Assembly (NCBI GenBank): GCA_947650285.1
Contig: CANTFL010001489.1
Location: 124,001 to 188,000, forward strand
DNA from: Hyaloperonospora brassicae
Taxonomy: Eukaryota > Oomycota > Peronosporomycetes > Peronosporales > Peronosporaceae
Length of the DNA stretch: 64,000 nt
Direction of reading: 5' to 3'
In this document: positions 46,301 to 59,170 of the stretch, piece after piece
Position numbering within the stretch: the stretch's first letter is position 1
Layout of the letters: each line of letters starts with the position of its first letter
Notes under the pieces: model-generated
Told to the model about the DNA's origin: nothing
Database searches by the model: none
The model's input: only the letters and a program-made list of their open reading frames with translations
Made by a program: the position numbers and the translations under genes

Positions 46301-48039
46301 TAACTCGCTGGTACAGTATACGATGGCGTATAAATGCATAGCTATTCTTGCTTAATGATGGGCGGAGCTAGGCATACTATCAGAAAACGTGCATTAAAAA
46401 CATCTGAACAAGTAAAACGCGAGCAATGTAGCACAATAGGGACGCGGAGACGTCATGCGATGTCTTGGATTTTTAATATGAGCAATTAAAGAAATACTGC
46501 GAGCTTTGTAGCACCCACCACCTGCCAAACTTAGTCGAAAATAGTCTATGATTTTCTTACACACATTTTTACATTAGCTGCCTAGGAAGTACGCCAATCT
46601 GGTAGATGCAGGACAAATATTGATTCGCTGAAGCTGATTACAAGACACTATCATACGGCCAAAAGACATATGTGGAGATTCCAAACATGATCTCAATAGC
46701 TTAAGCAAGTGATCAAGCGGCAATTGTCTACCCGTAGACGAGAACATTTTTAATGCCACAGCGGATTACACTTCCAACAAAATTGACCAACAACAAAATA
46801 GGTATAGTTTTCCTAGTATCTTCATCGATTTGAGATTTCCTGTAGGCTCTTTCGCGCAGAACCGAGCAAGATATATAGCAACAACCACACAACTGCTGCT
46901 TTTTGAGGTGGCGGTTGAGCTTCATCGAATTTCGTAATAATTTCTTTTTTCCTACAAATGTAGGCGATAGCTCTGTTTTCGGATCGAAAAAAACATAGAT
47001 ACTCAATAAGAATATTTTACGAGCGATCAAGAATGTGAGCACCATGTTCTTCCAATATGCAGTTCGATTGCTCCTATCCGGAAATCGTAGCAGATATCGA
47101 TGAGTACGTTTGAGGACTGACCAGCTACGGAATTTCTTACTGTAGTCGGCAAAAGTAGTAGCACTGATGACTACATCGAATAAAAACCGAATTCTTGCGG
47201 GTACGAAAAAGATGTGTTGTACATTTTAGCGCAATTTGTTTCCATTCTTTGACCAAATTTTGTACTTATACGTTATGAGTAATTGTCCGATTTATTTTTA
47301 GTAGCACCTTATTATGACTATAGAGTTACATGTATATAATCTCCAGAAAATTACAAGGAAGACTTGCACCGTCCAGAAGTATTACAGGCGAACAAGATGG
47401 GATTAACAAATTCGTTATCGCGTTGCGATATACGTCAATTTCGCAGTATAAGAGCGCAAATATGAGCATGCCGACACATTTCTGTATATTATGTCCAGAT
47501 TTTAATAACCGGAATCCCGCCGTAAAGATATGATACACATCTTAAAGCGCTGTTGGGAGAGAACCGAATCCCAGATGCACAGCAAAATGCTACCATTCTT
47601 GAACAAATGCTTCTTACCCGATAGCCCGCAATTTCTTGCTCTGATTGGTAGCTTAAACGTGATTGTAGCCGATACGACAAGCAAGATATCGAAATAAATG
47701 AATATGGGCAAATCACATGATTAAGGTTTGTTAAGGATGACCGCACAAATCGTAGCTTCTGCGCACGAGGGGATCATGAACCACTTGATCGTCATTCCAT
47801 GTACATTCGGCATCACCAGGGACAAGAAGGCGCAGCTTAGAAGTTTTGCAGAGTCGACCGAGGAAATAGACCATTTGACATGATCCTTAGAACTTTTAGG
47901 GAAATACCCCGCATGTAAATTTTGTACAGTTGAAGACTTGGATTTGTTGCGGATCCTAAACTCGTCTAATACTCGTTGTAGATTGGGCTCGATCAGACCC
48001 TTCATCCCATGCTCGAGTTGAATCATCAACATACTTCTT
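46301..48039. other. AT-rich region without recognised gene
   Basis: Possibly further eroded sequence of the PIKK pseudogene, but I find no kinase motif (no H-x-D or DFG context). On the minus strand 48032-47721 is open for 103 codons (LIEPNLQRVLDEFRIRNKS) next to the element B LTR; not recognised. Confidence 0.35.
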
Positions 48040-48620
48040 TAAGTGCTGCCATCCGAACAGTTGCGTAAAAGATTACTTTTACACTTCAACGATAATAGAG
48101 AATATATAATTCTCGTAGCGAATCCCGTACATCTCCTAGATAGAAGGAGGATTTGTGCATGACGAGCAAGCTTGTTATACACAAGAACGACTCTACGGGT
48201 CAACAAACCCAAAGCTTAAGGTCCTGGTTCAAGAGACCTTAGCAATACAGCGAATCAACAGCACGTTATGATCAAAGCTCATGCCTTTAACGATGCTTGT
48301 ACATCCTTTACAAGACATGGGACGCATAAACAAGGCACGTGTCTCTAACAGATCAAAAGGGGAACTGAATTAAATTTTGATTATGTGAAAGGACACCTCA
48401 GACTAAACTTACCTAATCTGGACAATAATGCTCTGAGTAAATACAATTTTAAGATCTTTTATCTCGTGTCTGACACACTCAGCCCCAAAAAACTGATAAG
48501 GTGTTCTAATACCGCTATAAATGGTTTATTGCTGGTGTGTATCAAACATGTAATACCGGATACCACCCGATGTGTCATCTTCGTCACAATTTCCTCCACT
48601 AGAGTGTTAATAACGTGAAT
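48040..48620 (-). repeat. Probable 3' LTR of element B
   Basis: Aligns with 56350-56930 in the same orientation. The best conserved part is 48454-48540 against 56780-56866 (AAGATCTTTTATCTCGTGTC and following). The left edge is uncertain. Confidence 0.6.
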
Positions 48621-50053
48621 CACGGTCTTCTCATTCCATTCAGCGTAAATAGCAGCTAATGTATTCGTTTCCTCACATGTGCGTTCATGATCCCAGTCTT
48701 GCATGACGCCGTCAGATGACGACCCTCTGTCTTTATAGCTTATCATTCCTCAAGGTATAGTAAACTATGAGAGTGACAATCAACAATCTAGCGCGGTTCA
48801 TCCTTTAGCACTTCTGTTCAGATAAATATGCAAATTTAAGCATCGAATTCGTTTCCACAACGAGACGCTTCTTGCGCGCTAACAGCACTAGGTAAAATTC
48901 AAGCCTACAAGGTCAACCTCATCACGAACAAGCTTAATAAGAAACATCTGCACGACCCCTGAATGGCTTAGAGTGCTCGCATTCGGGCTAGAACCAAGAC
49001 TTCTTTCCGGAAAAGACGATACAATTTGTTTAAATGATAAGTGATGACGAAAGGCTTCGCTAGATCGCACGCCAATCATTGGTATAGTGGATCAACAACT
49101 CCGAGGGTAAAACGCTTATTCAAATCGGTGTGTGCCAAGCGCTACGCGAATGCTACTTCATACCACACTCGTGACTAATCAATATATGTCAAGATAAAAT
49201 AAGCAAGCACAAGGCGCATATGAAGCTTCCGTGATGACATTCCTCTCATCCCTAATCTAGGTGGGTCGAGTATCTAAAAAGGGTAGCTATTTACTTTCTG
49301 GATAGAGCGCGTGAACATACTGAACAGCCTATATGCTCTTAAAGAGATGGTGACGTCGCCGATGTTCTTTATTACGAAAAACTTGTGTGTATTTGCAAAT
49401 CCAAAGGCACGAAGACAAATTGCATTCACGATACCGATACTACCCGCACGTAGCTTCAGTACAAGCTCGGTCGGACCCTAGTGCTTCCGCTAAAATAGCC
49501 AGGGTATGTAGTCATGACATGACAATGAAACTTTTAGCGCCTTAATCAGCGAAGCCAAGCATGTGATGTTGGGTGTGGCCTCTACGCTCAGCCCTGAAAA
49601 GTTTAAACGCTTAAGAAAAATCTTTTCGCATAGAGTACACATATTCTCACGAGTTCTCTGACTCAGGATATCCGCGCCATCTCACCAGCTTTTGGATCCG
49701 GTCTTTGCAACTACGTTGCTTCAGATGTCTCTCCACGTGAAACTGGCGGTTACTTTACTAATCGAGCAGAATCGACGGGGGACGACACGTTGTAAGCATC
49801 TCATGCCGGTATACGCCAAGTTATTGACCTCCTGAATCAGGAGTTGAGGCGTTTTTGCGAGTGTATAAAACGCCTGAAGTCAATAAAGACCTGAAAATTA
49901 GCCCTAGATCACGGTTAAACTTGTTTGGAGGGGCTGCTTAATATCTGGTTGCGGATGCAACGATTCGTGGCACAGCTGTCTTCGGCGGTGCAGGCGTCTT
50001 TAGATGCACAAGAGACCCATGTTTTTTGGCTAACTAAACCCGTATCGGGATCG

Positions 50054-51616
50054 TTATGCACAAGGGAATGATCCCGATTTGGCATTATTCAGCCAAAAGA
50101 ATGGGTCGTGTGTGCAACTTGCGCGGAAAGTTAAGCGTGTAAGTAATCCCTTCTCCAACTGTACCCACAACCGTGAACAGCCCGATGAAGCGTGAACGCA
50201 AATTTGTCTTGCAGGCGGCGGACAATGTATTCGTCGGAAATTTTTTAGTATTAAAAAATAATTGGTCTCTGACCGCATAACTTTCAATACAACCTCTGTC
50301 TTTAGCATCTGATTGTTACTTTTTGTCCTGGCTTTCAGCCATTGCTTCACGCACATGTTGTAAGACATCCAATAGCTTTGCTAGAAACTGGCTCACTTCT
50401 TTATAAATAGCGATACGGCTGATAAGGTTCATCCGATCGGCAATCTCTCCCCCATCAATCCCTGAACCACAGTGTGTAGGATTCACGGAAAGCGAGGGTG
50501 TGTTAGCTTGCCCACGCAGAACGGAGTTTAGCCGGTAGAGGTGTGAACGGTGTTGTTGAACGCGAAATAAACAACAGGGAGCATCGACCTCTAACGTTTA
50601 GGAATATCAGCGCAAATACTGCGTAAAATATCACCGATAACGCGATTCATTCATTCTTTGACCATCGTTATGCGGATGATTCACTGTGGTCATGTCAAAT
50701 CGGGTGCCCAGAGTCTTAAGAACGGACCTTGAAGACTTTAAAGTGAAGCGTGGATCTTGAACAGAGATTACTACCACAGGCAAACCGTTTTGAAGAAACA
50801 TCCGTTAGATAAACAGCGTCGCTGTACCCTCAACATCACTTGTAGCTGGCACATCCGTCAAGTGATCCATCTTGCTTGAACGGTCAACAAAGATCACAAT
50901 ACCCGTATCGCCGTGCACATCTTTCGGTAAATTAAACAAGAAGTCTATACTGATGGACTCAACCACCCCGTGGGTACAGGCAAATTATCTAGGGGCGCCG
51001 GCGCGTTAGATAGGGGTTTGACCCGTTGACACGTTTCACACGCACGCACATACGTACTTTCCCATATGTCAAGTTTGAGGCACCAATAATGCTGGCTCAC
51101 AGAGCTATAGGTCTTTACTCGACCGAGATGACCGCTCAACGCATTATCCTGCGCCTCACAGAGGATACGACACTTGAATGCATAGTGCGTAACAATGACA
51201 AGAGGAGGACTTTCAACATCCGTTCGGTGGCACAATCGATCTCGATCGATATATATATCAATGCACTCTTGCCCAAAACATACTGAAAATATGATATCTA
51301 AGTCGGTTAACTCTTGGCTCATCAGAGCACGTAGCAGATCTAGACAGTGATTACTACGGACATAGGTCGTACGAATCAAGTTCGATATGGACGAAGATAG
51401 AATTATTTCGTAAGTAAGTTTATAGTCAGGCCTGCGCGACAACACATCGGCCAAAGCACTTTGCTTACCCGGATTTTCATCTACCTCAAAGTTATATTCG
51501 GCAACTGAAACAAATTCACGCCACAAAGTTCTTAGCTGAGATACATGAGGCGACTGAGTTTTATTGAATGCTAACGTAAGATTGGTATGGATCACAAAAG
51601 GCTTGGAATCAGGCAA
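50054..51616 (-). pseudogene. RNase H-integrase part of element B pol
   Basis: The 223-codon frame 51616-50945 begins in the RNase H end (VAEYNFEVDENPGKQSALAD then VLSRRPDY). It continues into the integrase zinc module: a His pair near ALSGHLGRVKTY, then ACETCQRVKPLSN with both cysteines. Below 50945 the DDE core is recognisable but full of stops, including a VDRSSKMDHL-like and a QDPRFTLKS-like segment. 50368-50054 resembles the integrase C-terminal region. Ty3/gypsy family, inactive. Confidence 0.75.
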
Positions 51617-51699
51617 ATGATGACTCGAAACTTGGCGAGAGAATACTTCATTGCAAGCATCTATTTGTGATGAACCGGATGGTTATTATCTGCAGTTTG

Positions 51700-52760
51700 T
51701 AACTGGAGATATTTTTATGCAACACCATGCGCTTGACCACCCGTGTCTACTTGTAGCAAAGCGCATATAATGGCAAAGCAGAAGCGTCACAGACGACACT
51801 GAAGTCCGCACAAAATCTGGCAGAGCCAAAACCGGGGCTGAAGGAAACTCTCCTTAACGGACTCAAAAGAATCTTTGTTGTGTGCAATAACAGAACTGTT
51901 TCATACCCTTCTTGAGGATGTTGAATAATGGCCAATCGATATCTGCGTAATTCGCACTGTACTTGTGCAAGTTATCGTGCGGGGCCGAGCCACTTGCGTA
52001 AATCTTTTGGGTTTTAGGAGTTGGCCAGTCAGCTATAGATTTGACCTCAGCGGGATAAGCACGTAAGCCTTGATTACCTATAAAGCACCTGAGAAGAGAG
52101 ATTTATTATTTCCAAAGAGGCATTATGATGAGTTCGAATACAGCTTATTCATGCGCATGTATTCCAACACTGATCGTAAATCATAGATATGATTGACACG
52201 ACGGATCAACCTTTTAATGCACGATATGCAATAAGTGTCATCAAAGTACGTCTATGCATAGCCTAGGTGAGGTCTAAAAATTGCGTCACGAGACGATAAA
52301 TGTAGCCCAGGCATTGGATAGGCCTTGAGGCATGACAAGCCACTCCCAAAGCATACCGCTTTGATGTGCCGACTGCAGTTATCGCTATCTCGATGGCTCG
52401 CATGAGCAATTGGTAGTTACCATCGATTACGTTGAGGGCACTGAACCTGGTACATTCAACCATGGTGTTATATAGCACATCCTTCGAGGCATGTATTTAT
52501 GGGCCGGTATGGCGGCCGAAATTATCTTTTTCTAAGTGTGAAGAGTGAGCAGCTTACCATTCGACTTCTTGGCAAAAAGGTGGGCGTAGAATAAGGGGGC
52601 TTACTCTCAAAACCACTCCTGCCGAGAGATTGGCACGAAAGAAGTTGTCCATGACATCGTACTGACCCTTTTGTAAAGGCCACTACCGTGTAACGCAGTA
52701 CTTGGTTCCAGGAACCAGGTCAATTTCAAGACAAACGCCTATATCGGCAGATTAAACAGA
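51700..52760 (-). pseudogene. Reverse transcriptase part of element B pol, heavily decayed
   Basis: Minus-strand sequence near 52750-52560 reads IDLVPGTKYCVTR and SAGVV, the entry to gypsy RT. TRFSALNVIDGNYQLLMRA (about 52450-52390) is the first catalytic motif, with the Asp kept. FSVVCDASALPLYALCY (about 51800-51750) is the RNase H start. The catalytic YxDD box was not found. Frames change repeatedly. Confidence 0.7.
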
Positions 52761-53046
52761 AGATCGGTATGTATGCACTACGTCCTAAAACTTCTTATCT
52801 AAAGGATAGAAGGGATCTATAAGTATATTGAGGATCGTGGATCGACAATAGGCAACGAGTACGAACTTTGTGCTCAGAAGGACATCCTGATTCATGAGTG
52901 ATGCCGAGTTTAGCTCGAGGCCAAGGAGAACGACCACAAGGTCTGATAAGTAGCCTGACTTTAAGGCCTGAAACAACCCACCATCATTATTTTTCTCCAG
53001 CTCAAATCGAGCATTTTAATCTGGAAAACGTTAATGCTAACGCCGC

Positions 53047-54303
53047 TGTGGTGAAGTGACAAGTACTTTTTGCGATATGAGAACAGATCGCGCTCCAGTT
53101 ATATCCGAATTAGCAAACGGATGGCAACGCCGGTCCCACACCTGGTCGGATCACGCTCACTGAACTGCTAAACAAAAACGGATATCAGATCAGAAAGGAT
53201 GGTACCTGCAATATTGGTCTTAAGTATGACGGACGAAGGGTATAATTCAGGGAGCCTTAATTACAGTCGAGGGGACTATTAAGATGGGAATCATGAGCGA
53301 TCGTGATCAGAGGTGTGTGTACAACACCATTTATTCCGGGATCAGTAAGGCGGCCGGGATCAAGAAGGCGACCGAGATCGTGATCAGCAATCAAGTATGT
53401 GACCGCGATCAGGCTGGTGTGGACCACGATCAGCGGTCACGATCAGAGAGGTGTGTGACACACCAGGTGATCCGCGATCAGAAAAATGATCGCGATCAAG
53501 GATGTGATTGCGAGGAGGATCGACGATCATGTACGTGATATGATCAAGCTAGTGTGGACGACACGACACGATATGCAGCCGGAAAGGAGACTGCGATAGG
53601 ACAAGAATATTAAATGTGTACCAAAAAAGTACAAGGTCGATACCTTCAATGAGATCGACACCTGGCATTCGATGAGTACGGCATGAGGATAAGGATAGGG
53701 ATTTTGGGTTTGATTGTATAACATTAAACATAGTTCAGTTTGCTTCTAAGTACATGCGTCGTTTCTTCCGGGCTGGAGTGTTTGGCCACCCGACGTCACA
53801 GGCTACGCTACATCTGCACAAGTGTCGCACCTGGATCTTTTGGCCAGGTGCGTTCAAGGACTCGCACCTCCTACAACTGCGATCGGACGCAGAAAACCCT
53901 TTGTGGTTAGAGATTCAAGATCGCGAGACTGATTAAGTGGTCAGAAGCTCTCGAATCAAGGTCTATTTTTTGGAAAAGGCGATCTGTTACAGATCAGGTG
54001 ACTCATATCAAGCACCCTACAAGTATACAAGTGATACCGTGACGAATTCCACGAGATGTCAACCCCGATCGTGGAGTGAAGATTTCCACACCGAGACTTA
54101 AAACTCGACCCCATCGCAACCACGGTCAAGTTTCCATTGACACGAGTCCACCTGGAAGAGTGCAACGCGCCCCACCGACGATTACACAAGGTGAGGAAGT
54201 ATAATAAGGACACGGAATTGAAGAACCCCTTTCGTTAGTCGGTCGTCCGGGCACCAGTGAAGAGTTGATATCGAATCCTCAAAAGAGCGATCACCACGCC
54301 ACC
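53047..54303 (+). repeat. Diverged, GATC-rich LTR related to the element C family
   Basis: Starts TGTGGTGAAGTGAC. It shares with the element C LTR the stretches around CATTAAACA, CTTCCGGG, TTTTGGCCAGGTG..TTCAAG, CGATCGGACGCA, CACGAGTCCACC..GAAGAGTGCAA and GGTCGTCCGGGCACCAGTG, in the same order, and ends near CGATCACCACGCC. It has 16 GATC words between 53299 and 53545. It lies inside element B between gag and RT; no internal region accompanies it, so it is probably a solo LTR. Boundaries are approximate. Confidence 0.6.
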
Positions 54304-55506
54304 TTACTGCCATTGACTTAACGTTTCACTCCATTAAGGACAATATAGAGTAATTTTTATCCCTATGAAGCTAAATGGACACATCGCTTTGCAGTTGTCG
54401 CCTGGCATTGCCGCTGTCCTTGGAAAAGACCTTACACCTCATAGAGATCGGGAAAAGGGTTTATTCGAATTTATTGCTACCCATAATGTGCTCAATACGA
54501 GAGCTTATGTCCTGGACGACATCAAGTGAAGTGTTTCTTAATTTACTTGGTGTATTTATTCGTGTCGCTACACGCACATTATGCGATCTCTGCTCGGAAT
54601 GTCTCGGCCCTAGGCCAATCATACCTTCATCATTTGTTGATTCAGTATCACAATCAACATCAATGAATAAAATTGGCTAGATAACACCTTCCATCAGTAA
54701 GTCTAGCTTGGGACTCAAGCCATTGAAATATTTGGCGTCAAGTAACTTTGACAAAAGATATGTCAAACAAACTAGCCAATCCAGGCAATGGCTCGCGCCA
54801 AAAGCGCTTTTTTTCTAGCAAAGGTGAGATGTGACTTTACAAATCTAGCTAAGCATCGTGCGCGTTGCGCCTGAGGTCTTGAATCTCCAGTAAATCCATG
54901 GCTCGCGGCGCTCCAGCCATACCACTCCGAAAATGAGATCTTATCTCGTGTCTATGTCAAGGTCTAGGCAGCGTTCCACGCTATTAAAGCCCAAGAACTT
55001 AAAGCCTCAATTTGCAATATTCTTTGGTGACGTGGCACACGTTCCTGTCGCTAGGCGAACGATCATAGCCTCACTATCTTGCGATATGAGCTCTTAATCA
55101 CACGGATGACCCTCTTCTAGAAAGCAATGACGAGCATAAATACTTGACGCGTCGAAATCTATGAAAATCGTCCAAGTTCTTCCAAACACGTTTATAGTTG
55201 CTTTAACCTCAAGAAATTACGACTTACATGTATATTCTGTGTAATCGAGCACAGACCTTAAGGGGAAAAGCCTTGTTCACCTTCACCTCAATCTTCTTGA
55301 GGTATCACGGATCCTAGTTATCTACCAGTAAGGCACTTCGCACCTAGTAAGAGTTGACGTTTTACCTTTCCGAACCAAAATACTAGTTGTTGGCAGGGTA
55401 CTATCATGTGAGCCTGGCGCTGCTTGAGCAATGGTCATCCAGGGCGTAAGTGCTTAGTGATTTCGCACGTGCAGCAGCGAAGAATATCACGTGTTTGCTC
55501 AAAGAC

Positions 55507-56100
55507 TTAACGTTCTGCTCCATCCTCACCATCACATATAGAATTTGTAAGGTCCCTATGTTCAAGTATAGTAAACCCTGAGGTGCTCATAGAGCTTGCT
55601 CTAGTAGAGTATGGGATAAACTCATTTATACCCATCTTAGATAGCCTAAAGTTGTAGTCCGCATTGTGTGCGATGTAGATAGCCCCGTACACATATTGTG
55701 GTGGACACGGATGAATTCAATTCTGGCGGATCCATGACGGATACCTTCCATGGACACCGTCACATGGTACACCTCTGGGAGACGGCCGTTCTGCATAGCA
55801 GTAATGGGTGTCCTTAACTCTTGGACATAGTCCGAAAACTGTTTTTTTGCTGATGGGCAGATAAGAAGCGTGATCGCACGCGATATGCCGAATCGGCAAA
55901 AAACTGCGGATAAGCTGCTCTTAAAGCTTTTTAATGTGGAGAAGGTGTCATCGACAGACGCGCTGCACATAAGTGCTCAGTCTCTCGCTCTCCCCGCGAG
56001 CTTGCTGACCGCAAACGCGACCCACTTATACTTTGTTAAGACCGTGCCCGACTTCAGACCTATTTCTGACTCAAGGTACAGGATATGGAGTTAATCTCTT
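55507..56100 (-). pseudogene. gag of element B, decayed
   Basis: KKQFSDYVQELRTPITAMQN followed by LPEVYHVTVSMEGI and SARIEFIRVH is the capsid region of a Ty3/gypsy gag. YIAHNADYNFRLSKMG continues it in a second frame downstream. No zinc knuckle was found. Stops and at least one frame change make it inactive. Confidence 0.7.
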
Positions 56101-56349
56101 CTTTCCGAAGTAATATTGAATGTACAACTTGACTTGCTGAGGCTTAACCCCGTCGTCCGATACAGACACAAAATTTATAGGCATATACGACACCATTTAG
56201 TCTTGGATTCGCCCTACAAGGGTCTTTTTGTACTTCAAAGAGACCTAATGACGTGCTTTTAAGACGTCCGGGTCTTGAGACACCAAGAGATCCGCATACT
56301 CTGGGCACAAAGCCTTGATCATCCTTTCAAGCGACTATTTGGAGTTCAG

Positions 56350-56931
56350 AGATGGAAGTGAATTGCTCGAAACTCACAAAGAATCAATCTCTATAGAATC
56401 AGGCTTAAATTGGCTAAAAGCGCTATCAAGTGTAGCGGAGCCATCACAGCTCCTAGCGAGAGGAATGCTTTCTGCTTCACAAGCAAGCTTCTTCTTTACA
56501 AGAACACGACTCTACGAGCCGACAAGCTCAAAGCTTAAACTACTTATTCAAGGGATCTTAAAAATACATCGTACCAAAAGCACAGTGTGCCTAAAGTCTA
56601 CACCTCAACAACCTTATCAAGTCTTGACCATTCCTTATAACACCAGAGACGCCTTAACAAGGCAGGTGTCGCTAAAAGATCAAAAGAGGAACTGAAGTAA
56701 ATCTTAATTTATGTGAAAGGACACTTGAGACCAAACGTACCTAATTTAGACACTAGTGATTTAAGTTTGTACACTTTTAAGATCTTTTATCTCGTGTCTG
56801 ACACACTCAGCCCCAAAAAACTGATAAGGTGTTCTAATACCGCAATAAATGGATTTAGTTCTGGTGTGAATAGCACCTGTTATGCCGGTTACCAACCGCT
56901 ATTTACTCCTGTATTGTACAGACGACGAGCA
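56350..56931 (-). repeat. Probable 5' LTR of element B
   Basis: Direct-repeat partner of 48040-48620. Its right edge abuts the first base of the element C 5' LTR, so element C inserted at or next to the end of this LTR. Confidence 0.6.
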
Positions 56932-58008
56932 TGTGGCAAATCGGTCACAAAGAAATCTCCTTGGGACTGGGATCGGCGATCCAAAGGGTCACACGTTCCA
57001 GTTAAGCCAAGAATGCTATGATTGGTGGATACAAGCTGGAATGGGTGGCTGGCAATAGCGTACCCAAACCCCAAGAGGACAGGATCGTCCAACCTGGAAT
57101 GAGGCTATGGGGTAGCCACACCCGTTTTGATTACGCAATCCGTCGTGAGAAATGGCAATACAAGACCCTCGATCTCATTGGAAGACCGCGATCCTAACCC
57201 AGGATCGCATGCCCGACCTCCAGCTGCGATCCGCTAACGGGATCACGATCCGCTAAGTGGGATCGCGATCCGCTAAGTGGGATCACGATCCGCTAAGTGG
57301 GATCCGATCCGCTAAGTGGGATCACGAGGATATCTTGGGTGGGCCACAAGAAGATACAACGGTGGATATACTGGGTGTGGACCACATAAATGCGAGGGGA
57401 CGATCTTCCTGGAAAGGCGACGCGTGTCATCTGGTTAATATATACGGATAGGCATAGGGGTAGGGTTTAGGTCGGTTGGTTAACATTAAACAGAGCTCAA
57501 TTTACTTCACAAGGCATACGTTATCTCTTCCGGGTAGGATCTTTGGCCCCCCGTCGAATAAAGAGTCGCGCTACACGTCTACGCGAGTGTCACACCTGGA
57601 TTGTTTTGGCCAGGTGTGTTCAAGAACTCTCAAGCAACATCAACTACGATCGGACGCAACAAGACACGTAAAGTCAATGCGGAAGATTCGCGAGAAGGCA
57701 CGCGGATCAAGCTACCACATAGTGGACAAGGCGATCTCGTTGAGATCAGGGTAACTTATATCATTACCCACGAGTACCCCGTGATCTCGTGAAGATTTCC
57801 GCACAATCACAACCCCATCTCCAACACGGTCCAGTTTTCCTTCGACACGAGTCCACCCGGAAGAGTGCAAACCGCCCTACCGACGGGTACACAAGGTGAG
57901 GAAGGCAACACACACGGAATCGGAGTACCCCCTCCGTTAGTCGGTCGTCCGGGCACCAGTGGAGAGCTGGGATCATCTCATAAATTGAGCGATCGCCACT
58001 CCACCACA
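56932..58008 (+). repeat. 5' LTR of element C (1077 bp)
   Basis: Starts TGTGGCAAATCGG and ends CTCCACCACA; the ends are confirmed by the solo LTR at 44627-45703. Contains four copies of GATCCGCTAAGTGG plus one variant between about 57228 and 57322, with 13 GATC words in 57171-57321. Confidence 0.93.
57228..57322 (+). repeat. GATC-rich tandem repeat in the element C LTR
   Basis: Units of about 20 bp (GATCCGCTAAGTGGGATCRC). The same array, with the same copy number, is in the solo LTR at about 45311-45408. Confidence 0.92.
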
Positions 58009-59170
58009 ATAGTGCGCGTGCCCGGATCTTCTGGTGACTCGGGATTTCACCGTGAGTCCCCAAGTGAAGAAGCAAAAGTCAATACTGAACCTGGGATGGA
58101 AGCGTTAGAGGCAAAGGGATCGCCTTCGACGCGTGATTCTAAAGGATCCCCGGATTACCAGAGTTATGGGAGGGGCTCGGATGACAAGAAAATCAAAGAA
58201 GAAGATCGATCAATCGATCTGAAAGATAAACCTCGACCCCCTCCTATTGTACCTTTGGAGACCACCGCGGATCGTGCTTCAAACCACGATCCGCTGGGTA
58301 AAAACCCTTCTGCGAAAACTGAACAAAAACTACACAAGACCACTCAGTCAATGTCAAAGAAGACTACTTGAAATACAGATCGAGTGAAGAAAGAAGAGCC
58401 CAGATCGGATCAACACGATCCCGGCGTGAAAGCGATCGTAAAACCGATCAAGTTCGTAGACGATGATCTGAATATGAAGCTGGAAGACTGGCAGTTGAAT
58501 CAACTGGCGCAGGGATTCCATTGGAAGGCGCTCAAGAATCTGCTATCGAGCGACCCCGTGCTACGGATACTGAAATCTAAGCTAATTGGAGACATACAAG
58601 GCCCGATATCCCGGACGAAGGTGGCGACTAACGCAGTAGAAGGGATCAGCGCAATCATCCAGCTGTTGCAAGATGCTGGATACGTCGCTGGGGCGTTCGA
58701 TGCGAACGAGCTGCTGGAATGCGACCAGGATCAGGTCATCCATGGGTGTCGATCGATGTATGACAAGCTAATTCCTCTGATGGGGAAGTGCGAATCCGCG
58801 GATCAAGCGGTTGCTACGATCGCTGATGTCCCGAGGGAGTATCATACCGGATCGTCACATTATGCCTCGGCGGAATCATAGATGGAGTCAGATGGTACGG
58901 TCGGCATCCAGCGAATGTCTCTAACCCCAAGTGGTACAACACATCTATGCGATCGAGTCAAGTCGGTGAAGCTGAACTTGCGATCGAAGGCCACAGGTGA
59001 TAAAGAGCAGATGACAACTACTACGCAAGGACTCCTACAGACATAACTCGATGAGGCCATGGAACGTTTTCGCCAAGATCAACGGGAACAAGTGTATCAA
59101 GCGATCTATCCTAGCCAAAGGATCAAGTCTGCTAAATCCCATGGAAGATATAACCCGATGTGGAGACGGA
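58009..59170 (+). pseudogene. N-terminal gag region of element C
   Basis: One frame runs from the LTR end with in-frame stops at 58369 (TGA), 58879 (TAG) and 59044 (TAA). The first third is Pro/Ser/Lys-rich and disordered. 58440-58880 is helical ([26 protein letters not shown]-like stretch) without a recognised domain. It leads into the capsid-like part in a different frame at 59160. Probably a gag N-terminal extension of this family. Confidence 0.6.
58032..58048 (+). other. Candidate primer binding site of element C
   Basis: TGGTGACTCGGGATTTC is complementary to a tRNA 3' end: CCA, an acceptor strand, and an AAATCCCG stretch typical of the T arm. It lies 23 nt after the LTR end, further than usual. 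Confidence 0.45.

Larger units (their letters stand above)
48040..56931 (-). mobile_element. Decayed Ty3/gypsy element B with direct terminal repeats
   Basis: Minus-strand pol and gag pieces lie between two related direct repeats at about 48040-48620 and 56350-56930. The repeats share the block from ATCTCGTGTCTGACACACTC to GATAAGGTGTTCTAATACCG. In order along the minus strand: gag (56100-55507), RT (52760-52263), RNase H (51935-51600), integrase (51600-50600), and integrase C-terminal region (50368-50054). The order and repeats support one element of about 8.9 kb, including a nested LTR at about 53047-54303. It is heavily mutated. LTR edges are approximate. Confidence 0.65.

Noticed and set aside
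47721..48032. 103-codon minus-strand frame next to the element B LTR, considered as Copia or effector sequence
   Set aside because: Protein-like composition, but no motif that identifies a family.
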